Of a stretch of 64,000 nucleotides of DNA, positions 7,673 through 16,857 are shown piece by piece; positions within the stretch are counted from its first letter, which is position 1, and every line of letters begins with the position of its first letter. Source of the DNA: Bacillota bacterium (GTDB lineage Bacteria > Bacillota > Clostridia > Lachnospirales > Lachnospiraceae); NCBI GenBank assembly GCA_023416695.1, contig JAEZGY010000010.1, forward strand, positions 89,055 to 153,054, written 5' to 3'. Under the pieces are notes generated by a model, which saw only the letters and a program-made list of their open reading frames with translations, had not been told where the DNA came from and searched no databases. A program made the translations under genes and the position numbers.

Positions 7673-9634
7673 TTACTTTTCACGAACCCAGACACTCATT
7701 TCCGTTTCCCCTCGATTCGCCCAAGTATAGTACGGAATCCAAGTTAATTTTTGTTCTATTTCATTACTTTTTCTATGTATATTACTATAAAGAGGCAATT
7801 TCCCATCTTGCGTATCAAGGCGAGTACCTTCAGCGGTAATTATGCCAATTCCACCTAGTTCCTTCTCTTTCCATAAATATTCAAACTCTACTTCCGGAGA
7901 CAGAGATAAACAGTGTAAATCTTCACCATTGTCTACTCCTTCTAAACAATAGACCATAGGACCTCTGGCTATTGCTACTTTACCAATATCCTCTGATACC
8001 TTTGTATTGGCATACCATCTCTGTATATTTAATTCTAGATTCAATACTATCTCATCATCATTGAAATAGCTGGTAATATACCAAAATCCATCTTCAGATT
8101 CAATCACTTGCTCCGTTCCATTAATGAATACAGACGCCTTCTCACACCACGCTGGTACTCTTAGTCCAATTGTTACCTCTTTGGTACAATTGGATTTGCA
8201 CTGTATTACAATTTGCCCTTCTCTTGGGTAGTTTGTCTTTTGAACTATCATAAGCGTACTATTGCCAATCTGAAATTCTGCATCCGAATCCATGTAAAGA
8301 TTCACAAGAAGAACATTTTCTTTTTCTGTATAAATATAATTTTCTATGGAAGTAATTAACCTAGCTAAATTAGGTGGACAGCACGCACATCCAAGCCACT
8401 GTGGTCTTACACACTTCACATGACTTTTTCCTGGATCTTTTTTCGATTTTCTAGGTACCACTTCTAATGGATTTACATAGAAAAAATGCTTTCCATCCAA
8501 TGCCATTCCAGATAGTACCGTATTATATAGGGCACGTTCCATGATATCCCCATACTCACCTTTAGATTCGTTACGAAGCATCTGTCTAGCAAAAAATATA
8601 AGCCCAATTGATGCACAAGTTTCGCAATACATCGTATCATTCGGTAAATCATAATCCAAAGTAAAAGATTCTCCGATCACAGTTGAGCCAATTCCACCTG
8701 TAATATAAAGTCTTTTATCCACAATATTTCTCCAGATTCTTTTGCATGCATTTAAAAATACTTGATCCTTTGTAGTGGCAGCAACATCGGCCATAGCTGT
8801 ACACATATACACAAGTCTCACTGCATGTCCTTCCGCCGTATCCTGAAGAGTAACTGGATAATGAACTTGATAATACGAATCTGGGAATTGTTCCATTCCC
8901 ACAATAAGTGGGGACTTATCTCTATCGCTACAGTTTTGCTTTCTAAAGAAATCTTTATCTTTACCACGTACCAAGAGAAAATATCGACTCAAACGCAGAT
9001 ATCTTTCTTCGTTAGTCAAGTGATATAAACGCATTAATCCTATCTCAATTTCCTCATGTCCATCACATCCATGAATCTTACCTTCCTCCTCGCCAAAATT
9101 ACGATCGATGCAGTCAGCTAAACGGCGTGCTACCTTAAGTACTAATTGATTTCTAGTTGCTTCATAATATGCAACAGCAGCTTCCATAAAATGTCCTGCA
9201 CAGTATAATTCATGACTTTCACCAAGACGTTTAAATCTTCTTTCTGGAGCTTCAATTGTAAAGTATGTATTTAAATATCCATCCTCCTCCTGCGCCTTTG
9301 AAATAAGATCTACTACTCCATCTGCTAATTTTTTAAGATTTTCATCCTCTCTTTCACATAAAGAGTAAGCCACTGCCTCTAGCCATTTATAGACGTCGCT
9401 ATCCTGAAACACCCATCCATAGTGACTACCTTCTTTAATACCAGCCGCTATTTGAAAGTTCTTAATCGCGTGACTCTTTTCATTTGGAATAGAGGAATCG
9501 TTACGCTCCTTCTCTATAGTTATATCAATAGCATCATTTAATATCTGCCATTGATATGGTATCATTTCTGTTCGCACCAAGTGTCGATATCCGGACCAAA
9601 AGGTATCTGTTAAATTAACTTTACTTTTTTTCAT
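7673..9634 (-). CDS. GH127 beta-L-arabinofuranosidase
   Basis: 653 residues covering a full GH127 (DUF1680) protein, an (alpha/alpha)6 barrel with C-terminal beta domains. The zinc and catalytic residues known from Bifidobacterium HypBA1 are all present at nearly the same numbers: Glu322 (GESFTLDYD), Glu338 and Cys340 (YCETCASIG), and Cys418-Cys419 (GCACCPPN), the first being the expected nucleophilic cysteine. There is no signal peptide, so it should act in the cytoplasm on imported arabino-oligosaccharides, releasing L-arabinose. It lies between the sugar-binding protein and the chemoreceptor. GH127 and relatives such as GH146 are similar, so fine specificity is not certain. Confidence 0.9.
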   Translation of the reverse strand: MKKSKVNLTDTFWSGYRHLVRTEMIPYQWQILNDAIDITIEKERNDSSIPNEKSHAIKNFQIAAGIKEGSHYGWVFQDSDVYKWLEAVAYSLCEREDENLKKLADGVVDLISKAQEEDGYLNTYFTIEAPERRFKRLGESHELYCAGHFMEAAVAYYEATRNQLVLKVARRLADCIDRNFGEEEGKIHGCDGHEEIEIGLMRLYHLTNEERYLRLSRYFLLVRGKDKDFFRKQNCSDRDKSPLIVGMEQFPDSYYQVHYPVTLQDTAEGHAVRLVYMCTAMADVAATTKDQVFLNACKRIWRNIVDKRLYITGGIGSTVIGESFTLDYDLPNDTMYCETCASIGLIFFARQMLRNESKGEYGDIMERALYNTVLSGMALDGKHFFYVNPLEVVPRKSKKDPGKSHVKCVRPQWLGCACCPPNLARLITSIENYIYTEKENVLLVNLYMDSDAEFQIGNSTLMIVQKTNYPREGQIVIQCKSNCTKEVTIGLRVPAWCEKASVFINGTEQVIESEDGFWYITSYFNDDEIVLNLELNIQRWYANTKVSEDIGKVAIARGPMVYCLEGVDNGEDLHCLSLSPEVEFEYLWKEKELGGIGIITAEGTRLDTQDGKLPLYSNIHRKSNEIEQKLTWIPYYTWANRGETEMSVWVREK

Positions 9635-9684
9635 AAGATATTCCTTTGCATCTGATTATTTAATCTCACATTAACATATATGAA

Positions 9685-9715
9685 AAGAAGCGAAGACTAC
9701 CTCTCCCCGCTTCTT
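9685..9715 (-). terminator. Hairpin between the binding-protein and GH127 genes (partial terminator or processing site)
   Basis: 8-base arms (9685-9692, 9708-9715) with a 15-base loop; read on the minus strand it is followed by TTCAT rather than a long T-run. Such stems commonly sit after the solute-binding-protein gene and raise its mRNA level relative to downstream genes. Confidence 0.5.
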
Positions 9716-9747
9716 ACCATGTAATGCACTATCTTTAACTAGTCTTT

Positions 9748-11040
9748 TTATTGATTGAGAATTCCATCAATTGTAGTTTGTGCTTTAGCAGCAGCATCCT
9801 CTGGCGAACTCTGTCCAGTGATAACTTCATTGAATGCTAAAGAGATTGCATTAGAAACATCTGGCCAAGTTGCTAAAGGTCCTCTAGCATTAGCATACTG
9901 CATTTCATTAACAAATGCCTGATAAACAGCATCCCCTTGGAACTGAGTTTCAGCGATTGTAGAGTCTGAAGATATATATCCCATTGCATTCATCATGTAT
10001 AAGCATGTCTCTTTGCTTGTGGCAAATTTAAGGAATTCAATTGCAGCGTCTTCATTTCCTCCACTAATTACAGCATAGTTTTCTCCACCAAGACCGGAAG
10101 CTTGTTTTTGATCCTGTGGTATAGGCGCTACATTCCACTTTAAGTCTGGCGCTTCCTGACGCATAGTAGGAATCTGCCACGTACCATTGATCATCATTGC
10201 TAAGTTTCCAGAAATAAACTGGTTCATAGTGTCACCCTGTGTCCAGTTGATAGCTTCTTTTGTCATAGCGCCTGATTCAACTAATGTCTGTTCAAGTTTT
10301 AAAGCTTTAATACCACCATCAGAATTGATTTCATAAGAAGTTGCTCCTGTGGACCATACCCAAGGAAGGAAGTTAAATGTACCTTCTTCGTTTTGTAATG
10401 CACAATGTGCGAATCCAGATACTTTATCAGTAGTGCATGCTTTTGCAGCAGCGGTTAATTCATCCCAAGTCTTTGGAACTTCAACTTTTGCAGCTTTTAA
10501 CATATCTTCGTTATAGAACAATAACAGACAATTACTACCAAATGGTACGCCATAAAGTTTACCATCTAATGTACAGGAATTCACTGGTCCTGGATAATAA
10601 GTACTTACATCAAACTTATCAGTAATATCTGCAAAAATACCCATTGCTGCATAAGATGCATGATCTGGATTATCTAAGATTACAATATCCGGCAATTCAT
10701 TTGCAGAGGCTCCAACAGATAACTGCTTCTTAAAATCTGCAAATGGAACATACTTTGCTTCCACCTTAATTGAACTTTGAGAACTGTTAAATTGCTCAAT
10801 AATGTGATTCAAAGCTTTTTGATGACCTTCTGTTTCCCAATAATACCAAATTGTTACATCACCTGAAGCTGAGGAAGCAGGAGTTTTCTCTGCACCTTTA
10901 CTAGCCTCTGGAGAGTTCTTATCTGCAGCTTTAGTTGGCTCTGCACTATTCTTTGTGTCAACATCCTTATTACCACCGCACCCCACACAAAGTGACAATG
11001 ACATAACCACTACAAGTAACATTGCTAAAAATCGTTTCAT
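9748..11040 (-). CDS. ABC sugar-binding lipoprotein (family 1 solute-binding protein)
   Basis: 430 residues with a lipoprotein signal (hydrophobic ~5-18, lipobox region LCVGC at ~18-22), then a Ser/Thr/Pro/Lys-rich linker and an MsmE/MalE-type binding fold (VTIWYYWETEGHQ at the start, FAHCALQNEEG and GNLAMMINGTWQIP later). It captures an oligosaccharide outside the membrane for the two permeases at 14999-16752. No ATPase gene is present, as usual for CUT1 systems that use a shared MsmK-type ATPase. Strong AAGGAGG precedes the start. The locus enzymes suggest arabinose- or xylose-containing oligosaccharides; that is inference. Confidence 0.92.
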   Translation of the reverse strand: MKRFLAMLLVVVMSLSLCVGCGGNKDVDTKNSAEPTKAADKNSPEASKGAEKTPASSASGDVTIWYYWETEGHQKALNHIIEQFNSSQSSIKVEAKYVPFADFKKQLSVGASANELPDIVILDNPDHASYAAMGIFADITDKFDVSTYYPGPVNSCTLDGKLYGVPFGSNCLLLFYNEDMLKAAKVEVPKTWDELTAAAKACTTDKVSGFAHCALQNEEGTFNFLPWVWSTGATSYEINSDGGIKALKLEQTLVESGAMTKEAINWTQGDTMNQFISGNLAMMINGTWQIPTMRQEAPDLKWNVAPIPQDQKQASGLGGENYAVISGGNEDAAIEFLKFATSKETCLYMMNAMGYISSDSTIAETQFQGDAVYQAFVNEMQYANARGPLATWPDVSNAISLAFNEVITGQSSPEDAAAKAQTTIDGILNQ

Positions 11041-11137
11041 ACTTTTTCCTCCTTATATTATTAAGTAGTTTGTACATACAGTGTAATATTCATGGGCTTC
11101 AACTAAAACTCGACAAAACTAAAAAAGGAAGAATTAT

Positions 11138-12913
11138 CTAAAGTAAATTACTTTTATCAATTTGAATGTTTATACTTGTTCCCTCTCCAATTTTACTGGA
11201 TACCGAAATAGTGCCTCGGCTGCCATAATACATTCTTAGTCTGGTAATGGCATTCTCCATTCCGATATGATGTCCAGTTTCTACTCCGTCAAAGATATCT
11301 ACGTTATACATATTAACCATATCCTTCTCCATTCCGATTCCATTATCACGGATTGTAATAGAGAGTGTCTCCTCAACTTTTTTTATTACTATTTGCAGAC
11401 ATGCTTTGGTGGAATTGCTTGCAAAGCCGTGAACAATTGCATTTTCAATAAAGGGCTGAAGTAAAAGTTTATGTATCTTTTGCTCCATCGCTTCTGGATC
11501 AACTTCTATGTTACAGTTGAACTGATTTTTCAGTCTGAACTGCTGCAAAAAAATATATTTTTTTAGCCACTCTACTTCTTCTCTTACGGTAACCTCAGCA
11601 TTACTATTCACAATGGCATAACGCAGAATATTAGCCAAGGAATTTATTGCATTACTTATATCATATTCAGCCTTATCAATCGCCATCCAATTTATAGTAT
11701 CTAAGGTATTGTAAATAAAATGTGGGTTAATCTGCGCTTCCAGTGCTACTATCTGAGCTTCTCTTTCCTTCTCCAACGCCTGAGACAGCTTACCTAACAT
11801 ATCATTGAATTGTAGTGCAATATCTTCTATCTCTATTGGCATTTTATTATCTGCTACTACACGTACTGATAAGTCACCTTGCATAGTCTTCTGCATCGTA
11901 TCGGTAACTTTACGGACTGACATCACTAATTTTTTTGCCATTCTTGAGGTCATGAAAATGGCAATGGTAAACAGAAAGGCACTTAGTATGAGTATTACTG
12001 CTATTTGTTTCTTTAAAGTATTTATTAAACGACTTTGATCTGTTATATTCACAACGTCCCAATTCAACTTATCATCATGATAGGCATATGCAGTGGTATA
12101 TTGTTTGCTGTAATTCTTATCTTCACCAATAAATTGGGCATAATCCTTAATTCGTAAATCTAGATCTTTTTCTTGATTTGTAATTTTTCTTCCTATTTGA
12201 CTTTTACTGCCGTAGGTTATTATTCTGCCACTTTCATCGACAATAAAGTTTAGGTTATTTTCTGTCCCGTTCTCTTCCGTAGTGGTACATATATTCTCAA
12301 GAAATCTTTCATCTATACTAATAATAACAATGCCACAACGTTCTTCTAAATCCATGTAATCAATGATACGATGTGCAATATGAAACAAGTAATAGTCTTT
12401 ACTGGCAAAGTCTGTCGCATACTGAGTAGAAAACACATGGGTATTATAATCTTTGGATACTTTATTATATAAAAGGTTCTGATCCAAATCAAAATTTGCT
12501 AACCAAGAATTCTTGTATGTGGCCGGGGTCAACTGATCATAGGTAACAAGCATATCTGACTCACTAATAACTGTAATAGAACGAATGTACTCTTTGGTAT
12601 TCAGCAACCCACGAAGATACCTTCTCATCTGATTTTTGGTAACTGATACATCTTCGCCTTTATTCAGTTTATCAATCCATGCTACCATATTGTCATCTGT
12701 ATAGATCTGATACAGTAAGTCTTCGTAAGATTCCATCCAAATCTGCAGATTGTCATCTATCTGCTTTAAGCTGTTATTCGTCAATTCTCTTGTGTTCTCT
12801 TTCAATGTGTAAGAAATGTTATAATAAGAGAAAAGACTTAATACAACAATAGGAATGATTGCTGTAATGCAAAAAAGACGTATTAATTTACTTTGCAGAC
12901 TTTTCTTTTTCAT
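11138..12913 (-). CDS. YesM-type sensor histidine kinase
   Basis: 591 residues: TM1 (~12-32), extracellular Cache-like sensor (~35-295), TM2 (~300-320), HAMP (~325-375), then the HPK7 kinase module with the phosphoacceptor in INPHFIYNTLDTINW and an ATPase domain containing ENAIVHGF (N box) and IRDNGIGM (G1 box). These LytS/YesM-type kinases pair with AraC-type response regulators such as the one at 16858-18381. The kinase gene is split from the regulator by the transporter and GH31 genes, but no other partner is nearby. It presumably reads the same sugar and controls this locus. Confidence 0.93.
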   Translation of the reverse strand: MKKKSLQSKLIRLFCITAIIPIVVLSLFSYYNISYTLKENTRELTNNSLKQIDDNLQIWMESYEDLLYQIYTDDNMVAWIDKLNKGEDVSVTKNQMRRYLRGLLNTKEYIRSITVISESDMLVTYDQLTPATYKNSWLANFDLDQNLLYNKVSKDYNTHVFSTQYATDFASKDYYLFHIAHRIIDYMDLEERCGIVIISIDERFLENICTTTEENGTENNLNFIVDESGRIITYGSKSQIGRKITNQEKDLDLRIKDYAQFIGEDKNYSKQYTTAYAYHDDKLNWDVVNITDQSRLINTLKKQIAVILILSAFLFTIAIFMTSRMAKKLVMSVRKVTDTMQKTMQGDLSVRVVADNKMPIEIEDIALQFNDMLGKLSQALEKEREAQIVALEAQINPHFIYNTLDTINWMAIDKAEYDISNAINSLANILRYAIVNSNAEVTVREEVEWLKKYIFLQQFRLKNQFNCNIEVDPEAMEQKIHKLLLQPFIENAIVHGFASNSTKACLQIVIKKVEETLSITIRDNGIGMEKDMVNMYNVDIFDGVETGHHIGMENAITRLRMYYGSRGTISVSSKIGEGTSINIQIDKSNLL

Positions 12914-12934
12914 TTTCCACCGCCATATAGTAAT

Positions 12935-12970
12935 ATTAGCTACTAAGTACTGATATACCTAGTAGCTAAT
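12935..12970. repeat. Perfect inverted repeat between GH31 and the kinase gene
   Basis: 11-base arms (12935-12945 and 12960-12970, ATTAGCTACTA and its complement) with a 14-base spacer. There is no T-run on either side, so it is not a plain terminator. It may be an mRNA-stabilising hairpin or a protein binding site for a promoter in front of the kinase gene. Confidence 0.6.
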
Positions 12971-13015
12971 TCCATCATACCCTTTATATTCCTTTTTTTC
13001 AACAAAACTTCCAAT

Positions 13016-14992
13016 TTATAACTCCTTTTTATAGACAGGAAGTACATCAAGAGGTGCATCTGCCTCTATCCATTGTCCTCCTTCATACAAGGTATTAGTC
13101 TCCATTTCTCTCCAGTTGTAATTCTTTGGAAGATAAACCTTCCTTTTGACCACTCCAGCTATTAATATGGGGGCAACCAGATACTTATCGCCAAACATAT
13201 AGGTATCCTCTATCTCCCAACATGTCTCATCTTCTGGGAACATATAAAACATAGTTCGCATTACTGGTGTTCCTTTATCATGAGCTTGGTTCATAGTCAT
13301 CCGTACATAATCACGCATACTTTCCCTGATTGTGAGATACTTTTTACATATCTCGTAAATCTCTTCACCATAACTCCAAACTTCATTATTTGCTCCAGAC
13401 GTGCAGTGAGCTCCTCCAATATCACCCATTGGCTCCTTATGTGGCTCTCTATCACCATGCAAGCGCATAACCGGGCAGAAAGCTCCCCAGGCAAACCATC
13501 TTGCAAATAACTCACGAAAGGCTGGGTCATCTGGATTTCCACCATGAAAGCCACCTATATCCGTAGTCCACCAAGGTATACCTGAAATCCCCATATTAAG
13601 ACCTGCCATAAGTTGATTCTTCATACTCATAAAACTGGAAGCTATATCACCAGACCAAACTAATGTTCCATATTTTTGGCTTCCTGCCCAGGCACATCGT
13701 ATCAAATTTACTATATTATCTTGTCCCTCTTTTCGCATACCATCAAAGAATGCTTTTGCATACATAACAGGAAAATAGTTGCCAACAGATAAATCTGTTC
13801 CTAGATAATAGCGATAGTTATCAAAATCATAAGCCGAATACTCAGGCTCCGCTTCATCTAACCAGAATATACGTATCCCTTTCTTATAATAGTTTTCCTT
13901 TACTACAGACCATACATAATCTCTTGCCAAAGGATTCGTAGCATCAAAATGTATAGTGTTTCCTTCAAAAGCTAATCCTACACGCACTCCTCTCTCTGTC
14001 CGGACAAGATAACCTTTTTCAAGCATCTCCTTATAATTTTCCGATTTTTCTTCCACAGTTGGCCATATGGATACCATAAGTTTGATTCCCATTTGCTCCA
14101 ATTCTTTTACCATCTGATCAGGATCAGGCCAATATTTTGGATCAAAAGACCAATCGCCTTGATATCTCCAATGGAAAAAGTCTATTACAATCACATCCAG
14201 AGGAAGATTTCGTCTCTTGTATTCCCTAGCAACCTCTAACAACTCCTGCTGTGTCTGATAACGTAGCTTGCACTGCCAAAAGCCCAGGCCATACTCAGGC
14301 ATAATAGGTGCCTTTCCTGTAACATAAGCATATCTTTCTTCTATCTCCGCAGGTGTATCCCCTGCAACTACCCAGATATCAAGAATATCTGTTGCATATG
14401 CCTCGAATGACATAATATTCTTACCAAACACAGCTCTTCCTATTGCTGGGTTGTTCCACAACATACCATAACCAAGAGATGACATGTAAAATGGTACACT
14501 AGCCTGAGAATTGCGCTGCGCCATTTCCAAATCAGTTCCTTTTAGATTTAGATAAGGTTGTTGGTACTGTCCCATTCCAAAAATCTTCTCTTGTGGACTA
14601 AGAGATTCCAATCGATATGTCAAATGAAACTGTCCTCCAATATTAGGCTTAAACTCTCTACCATCAATATCCAAAGCACTACAACTTTCTCTCTCTATAT
14701 CCCGTCGATTCCGCCAATATTCTCGTAACAATACTTGATTTTTTTGATTATAAATAATAAGTTCGCCACTGTGTGAGATTGTAGCTCGAATATTCCCATT
14801 GACAATCTCTCCTGATTTTTCATCAAATGCAATTGTAGCGTCTTGCTTTTTATCCAACAGAGCCCAATTTCGATTAGGCATTATGGTATTCTTAGTGGCG
14901 CGTATTCGTAAGCCATGGCTTCCCCATGCTTCTATCCACACTTCCTCATCATCATAATGATATCTGAGTTTATTATCCTCACTTATTATCAT
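13016..14992 (-). CDS. GH31 family glycosidase, alpha-xylosidase-like
   Basis: 658 residues with the GH31 layout: N-terminal beta domain (~1-230), catalytic barrel (~235-560) and C-terminal beta domains. The likely nucleophile is Asp379 in IFWLDEAEPE and the acid/base Asp449 in LVWSGDI. GFWQCKLRYQTQ and DVIVIDFFHW mark the substrate side of the barrel. The length and the N-terminal domain fit cytoplasmic YicI-like alpha-xylosidases/alpha-glucosidases; there is no signal peptide. It follows the second permease by a few bases. Activity on alpha-xylosides rather than alpha-glucosides is a family-level guess. Confidence 0.85.
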   Translation of the reverse strand: MIISEDNKLRYHYDDEEVWIEAWGSHGLRIRATKNTIMPNRNWALLDKKQDATIAFDEKSGEIVNGNIRATISHSGELIIYNQKNQVLLREYWRNRRDIERESCSALDIDGREFKPNIGGQFHLTYRLESLSPQEKIFGMGQYQQPYLNLKGTDLEMAQRNSQASVPFYMSSLGYGMLWNNPAIGRAVFGKNIMSFEAYATDILDIWVVAGDTPAEIEERYAYVTGKAPIMPEYGLGFWQCKLRYQTQQELLEVAREYKRRNLPLDVIVIDFFHWRYQGDWSFDPKYWPDPDQMVKELEQMGIKLMVSIWPTVEEKSENYKEMLEKGYLVRTERGVRVGLAFEGNTIHFDATNPLARDYVWSVVKENYYKKGIRIFWLDEAEPEYSAYDFDNYRYYLGTDLSVGNYFPVMYAKAFFDGMRKEGQDNIVNLIRCAWAGSQKYGTLVWSGDIASSFMSMKNQLMAGLNMGISGIPWWTTDIGGFHGGNPDDPAFRELFARWFAWGAFCPVMRLHGDREPHKEPMGDIGGAHCTSGANNEVWSYGEEIYEICKKYLTIRESMRDYVRMTMNQAHDKGTPVMRTMFYMFPEDETCWEIEDTYMFGDKYLVAPILIAGVVKRKVYLPKNYNWREMETNTLYEGGQWIEADAPLDVLPVYKKEL

Positions 14993-14998
14993 ATCTTA

Positions 14999-15847
14999 TC
15001 ATCCTTTCACAGCACCACTTGTCATACCACTGATTATATACTTCTGCATAAAGATAAAAATTAAAGCAACTGGTATAATACCTACAATAGCAAACGCCGT
15101 TAAATAACTCCACTTGGTTCCGTATTGTCCCATAAAGTTAAAAATACCTGAAGTAATTGGCCTTTTAGCCTGGTCTAGGATAAATGTCATACCATAAGCC
15201 AAATCGCCCCATGCATACAAGAAGGAGAAGGTTGCACAAACAACAATACCTGGTTTTGCTACTGGAACATATACTAATATAAAGGCTTTAAAATGATTAC
15301 ATCCATCTACTCGTGCGGCTTCTTCCAGTTCTGCTGGGATGGAGGCAAAATAATTTTTAAGTACGAGTACAGAAAAAGGAATTCCTATGGTAGCATCTGC
15401 TAAAATAGCTGCCCCCCATGAGTCATATAAGCCCATTCCTTTAAACATTACAAACATAGGAGTTAATAATACCGATACTGGTAACATCTGAGTCACTAAG
15501 AACATCAGCATCATGACTTTTCTTCCTCTAAAACGATATCTAGCAATTGCATAGGACGCTGGAACAGCCAATACAACTGCTATTACCATAGCTACAATTG
15601 AAATAATAAAACTATTCGCAAAGGAACGGAACATGTTAAAATCACCGTTTGCAACCTGTGCCATATATGATTTCAAATTCAAAACATGAGGGTAAAAGGT
15701 TGGAGGATTTTGAAATATCTCTTTTTCTGTCTTAAGGGAAGTAATTAAAATCCAAAATATTGGAAATAGAAGAATAGCAAATATTATGACAGATACAATA
15801 CAATAAATCACATTTTTCTTCTTACTTAATCTTTTATCACTATTCAT
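14999..15847 (-). CDS. ABC sugar transporter permease (MalG/AraQ-type)
   Basis: 282 residues with six membrane segments. The EAA loop EEAARVDGCNHFKAFILVYVPVAKPG contacts the ATPase. The length and the MTSGAVKG C-terminus are typical of CUT1 MalG-type subunits. The start overlaps the stop of the first permease (TAATG), indicating translational coupling, and GH31 follows immediately. With its partner and the lipoprotein at 9748-11040 it forms the importer of this locus. Confidence 0.95.
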   Translation of the reverse strand: MNSDKRLSKKKNVIYCIVSVIIFAILLFPIFWILITSLKTEKEIFQNPPTFYPHVLNLKSYMAQVANGDFNMFRSFANSFIISIVAMVIAVVLAVPASYAIARYRFRGRKVMMLMFLVTQMLPVSVLLTPMFVMFKGMGLYDSWGAAILADATIGIPFSVLVLKNYFASIPAELEEAARVDGCNHFKAFILVYVPVAKPGIVVCATFSFLYAWGDLAYGMTFILDQAKRPITSGIFNFMGQYGTKWSYLTAFAIVGIIPVALIFIFMQKYIISGMTSGAVKG

Positions 15848-16752
15848 TACTTTTCCTCTCCTTTCATAGTAATTCTCATATACAGAATGCCTACTAGTAA
15901 TAGAATAACGAGAAGTATATTGGCAACTGCTGATCCTTTACTATACTTGAACAATTCAAAGGAATACTTATACGAATAGGTGGATAACAGATGTGTTGAG
16001 TTTACTGGCCCACCTTTTGTCATAACATATACTACATCATATACTTTAAACGTATAGATAAATCCTAATACCAAAATTGCTTCAATGGTTGGTCGCATCA
16101 TGGGAAGGGTAATCTTAAAGAATCTTTGTCTTGCATTAGCGCCATCAATTGCTGCACTTTCATATAACTCTGATGGAATAGTGGTAAGACCAGTGGAGAG
16201 TAAAATTGTATTAAATGGTATACCAATCCAGATATTCGTAATTATAACGGCTATCATTGCTGTACTAGGATTAGTTAGCCAGTCTACATTCTGGCTAATA
16301 ATCCCCACGCTTTTTAACAGATAATTTAGGACACCAACATCTGTTGCAAATACAAATTTAAAGATCAATGCTGTTATCGTCATTGGAATCATCCACGGCA
16401 TCATTAAAAGACCACGGATTGGTTTTGCAAAAGAGAAATTACAATTAAAAAATAGGGCCAAAGCAAAGCCGATGACAAACTGGAAGACCAGACATGAAAC
16501 AGTAAAAATTAAGGTGTTTACCAAAGCCTTAAAAAATACTCCATCAGCAAATAATTGTGTATAGTTTTGTAACCCTATATATTGTTTGGTTCCTTTAACA
16601 AGGTTAGCCACCGTAACATTCTGAAAACTCAGTATGATATTACTTATAATAGGATATCCCACAAATATTAGCATATAAATAACTGCTGGCAAAATAAAAA
16701 ACAAGCCTATATTGTTGTACTTATGTACTTTACTCTTTGTTTTTACTTTCAT
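15847..16752 (-). CDS. ABC sugar transporter permease (MalF/UgpA-type)
   Basis: About 301 residues, six membrane segments, with the EAA loop ESAAIDGANARQRFFKITLP. The start is set at the ATG at 16752, which has AGGGAGG upstream; the longer reading from 16791 lacks a ribosome binding site. It forms the heterodimeric channel with the MalG-type permease. The ~105-base gap to the response regulator gene contains no clear terminator, so the locus may be read as one long transcript. Confidence 0.94.
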   Translation of the reverse strand: MKVKTKSKVHKYNNIGLFFILPAVIYMLIFVGYPIISNIILSFQNVTVANLVKGTKQYIGLQNYTQLFADGVFFKALVNTLIFTVSCLVFQFVIGFALALFFNCNFSFAKPIRGLLMMPWMIPMTITALIFKFVFATDVGVLNYLLKSVGIISQNVDWLTNPSTAMIAVIITNIWIGIPFNTILLSTGLTTIPSELYESAAIDGANARQRFFKITLPMMRPTIEAILVLGFIYTFKVYDVVYVMTKGGPVNSTHLLSTYSYKYSFELFKYSKGSAVANILLVILLLVGILYMRITMKGEEK

Positions 16753-16857
16753 ACTTAAAAAAACCTCCCTTTTAGTTGTCGCTATTACCATTGTAAAATT
16801 AAATCACAATATAGGAAATGCGAAAAATCTAAAAAAAGAGGAATTTTCATAAGTAAT

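Noticed and set aside
13297..13554. An 85-codon minus-strand frame inside GH31
   Set aside because: It overlaps a fully intact glycosidase domain in another frame and has no start signals.
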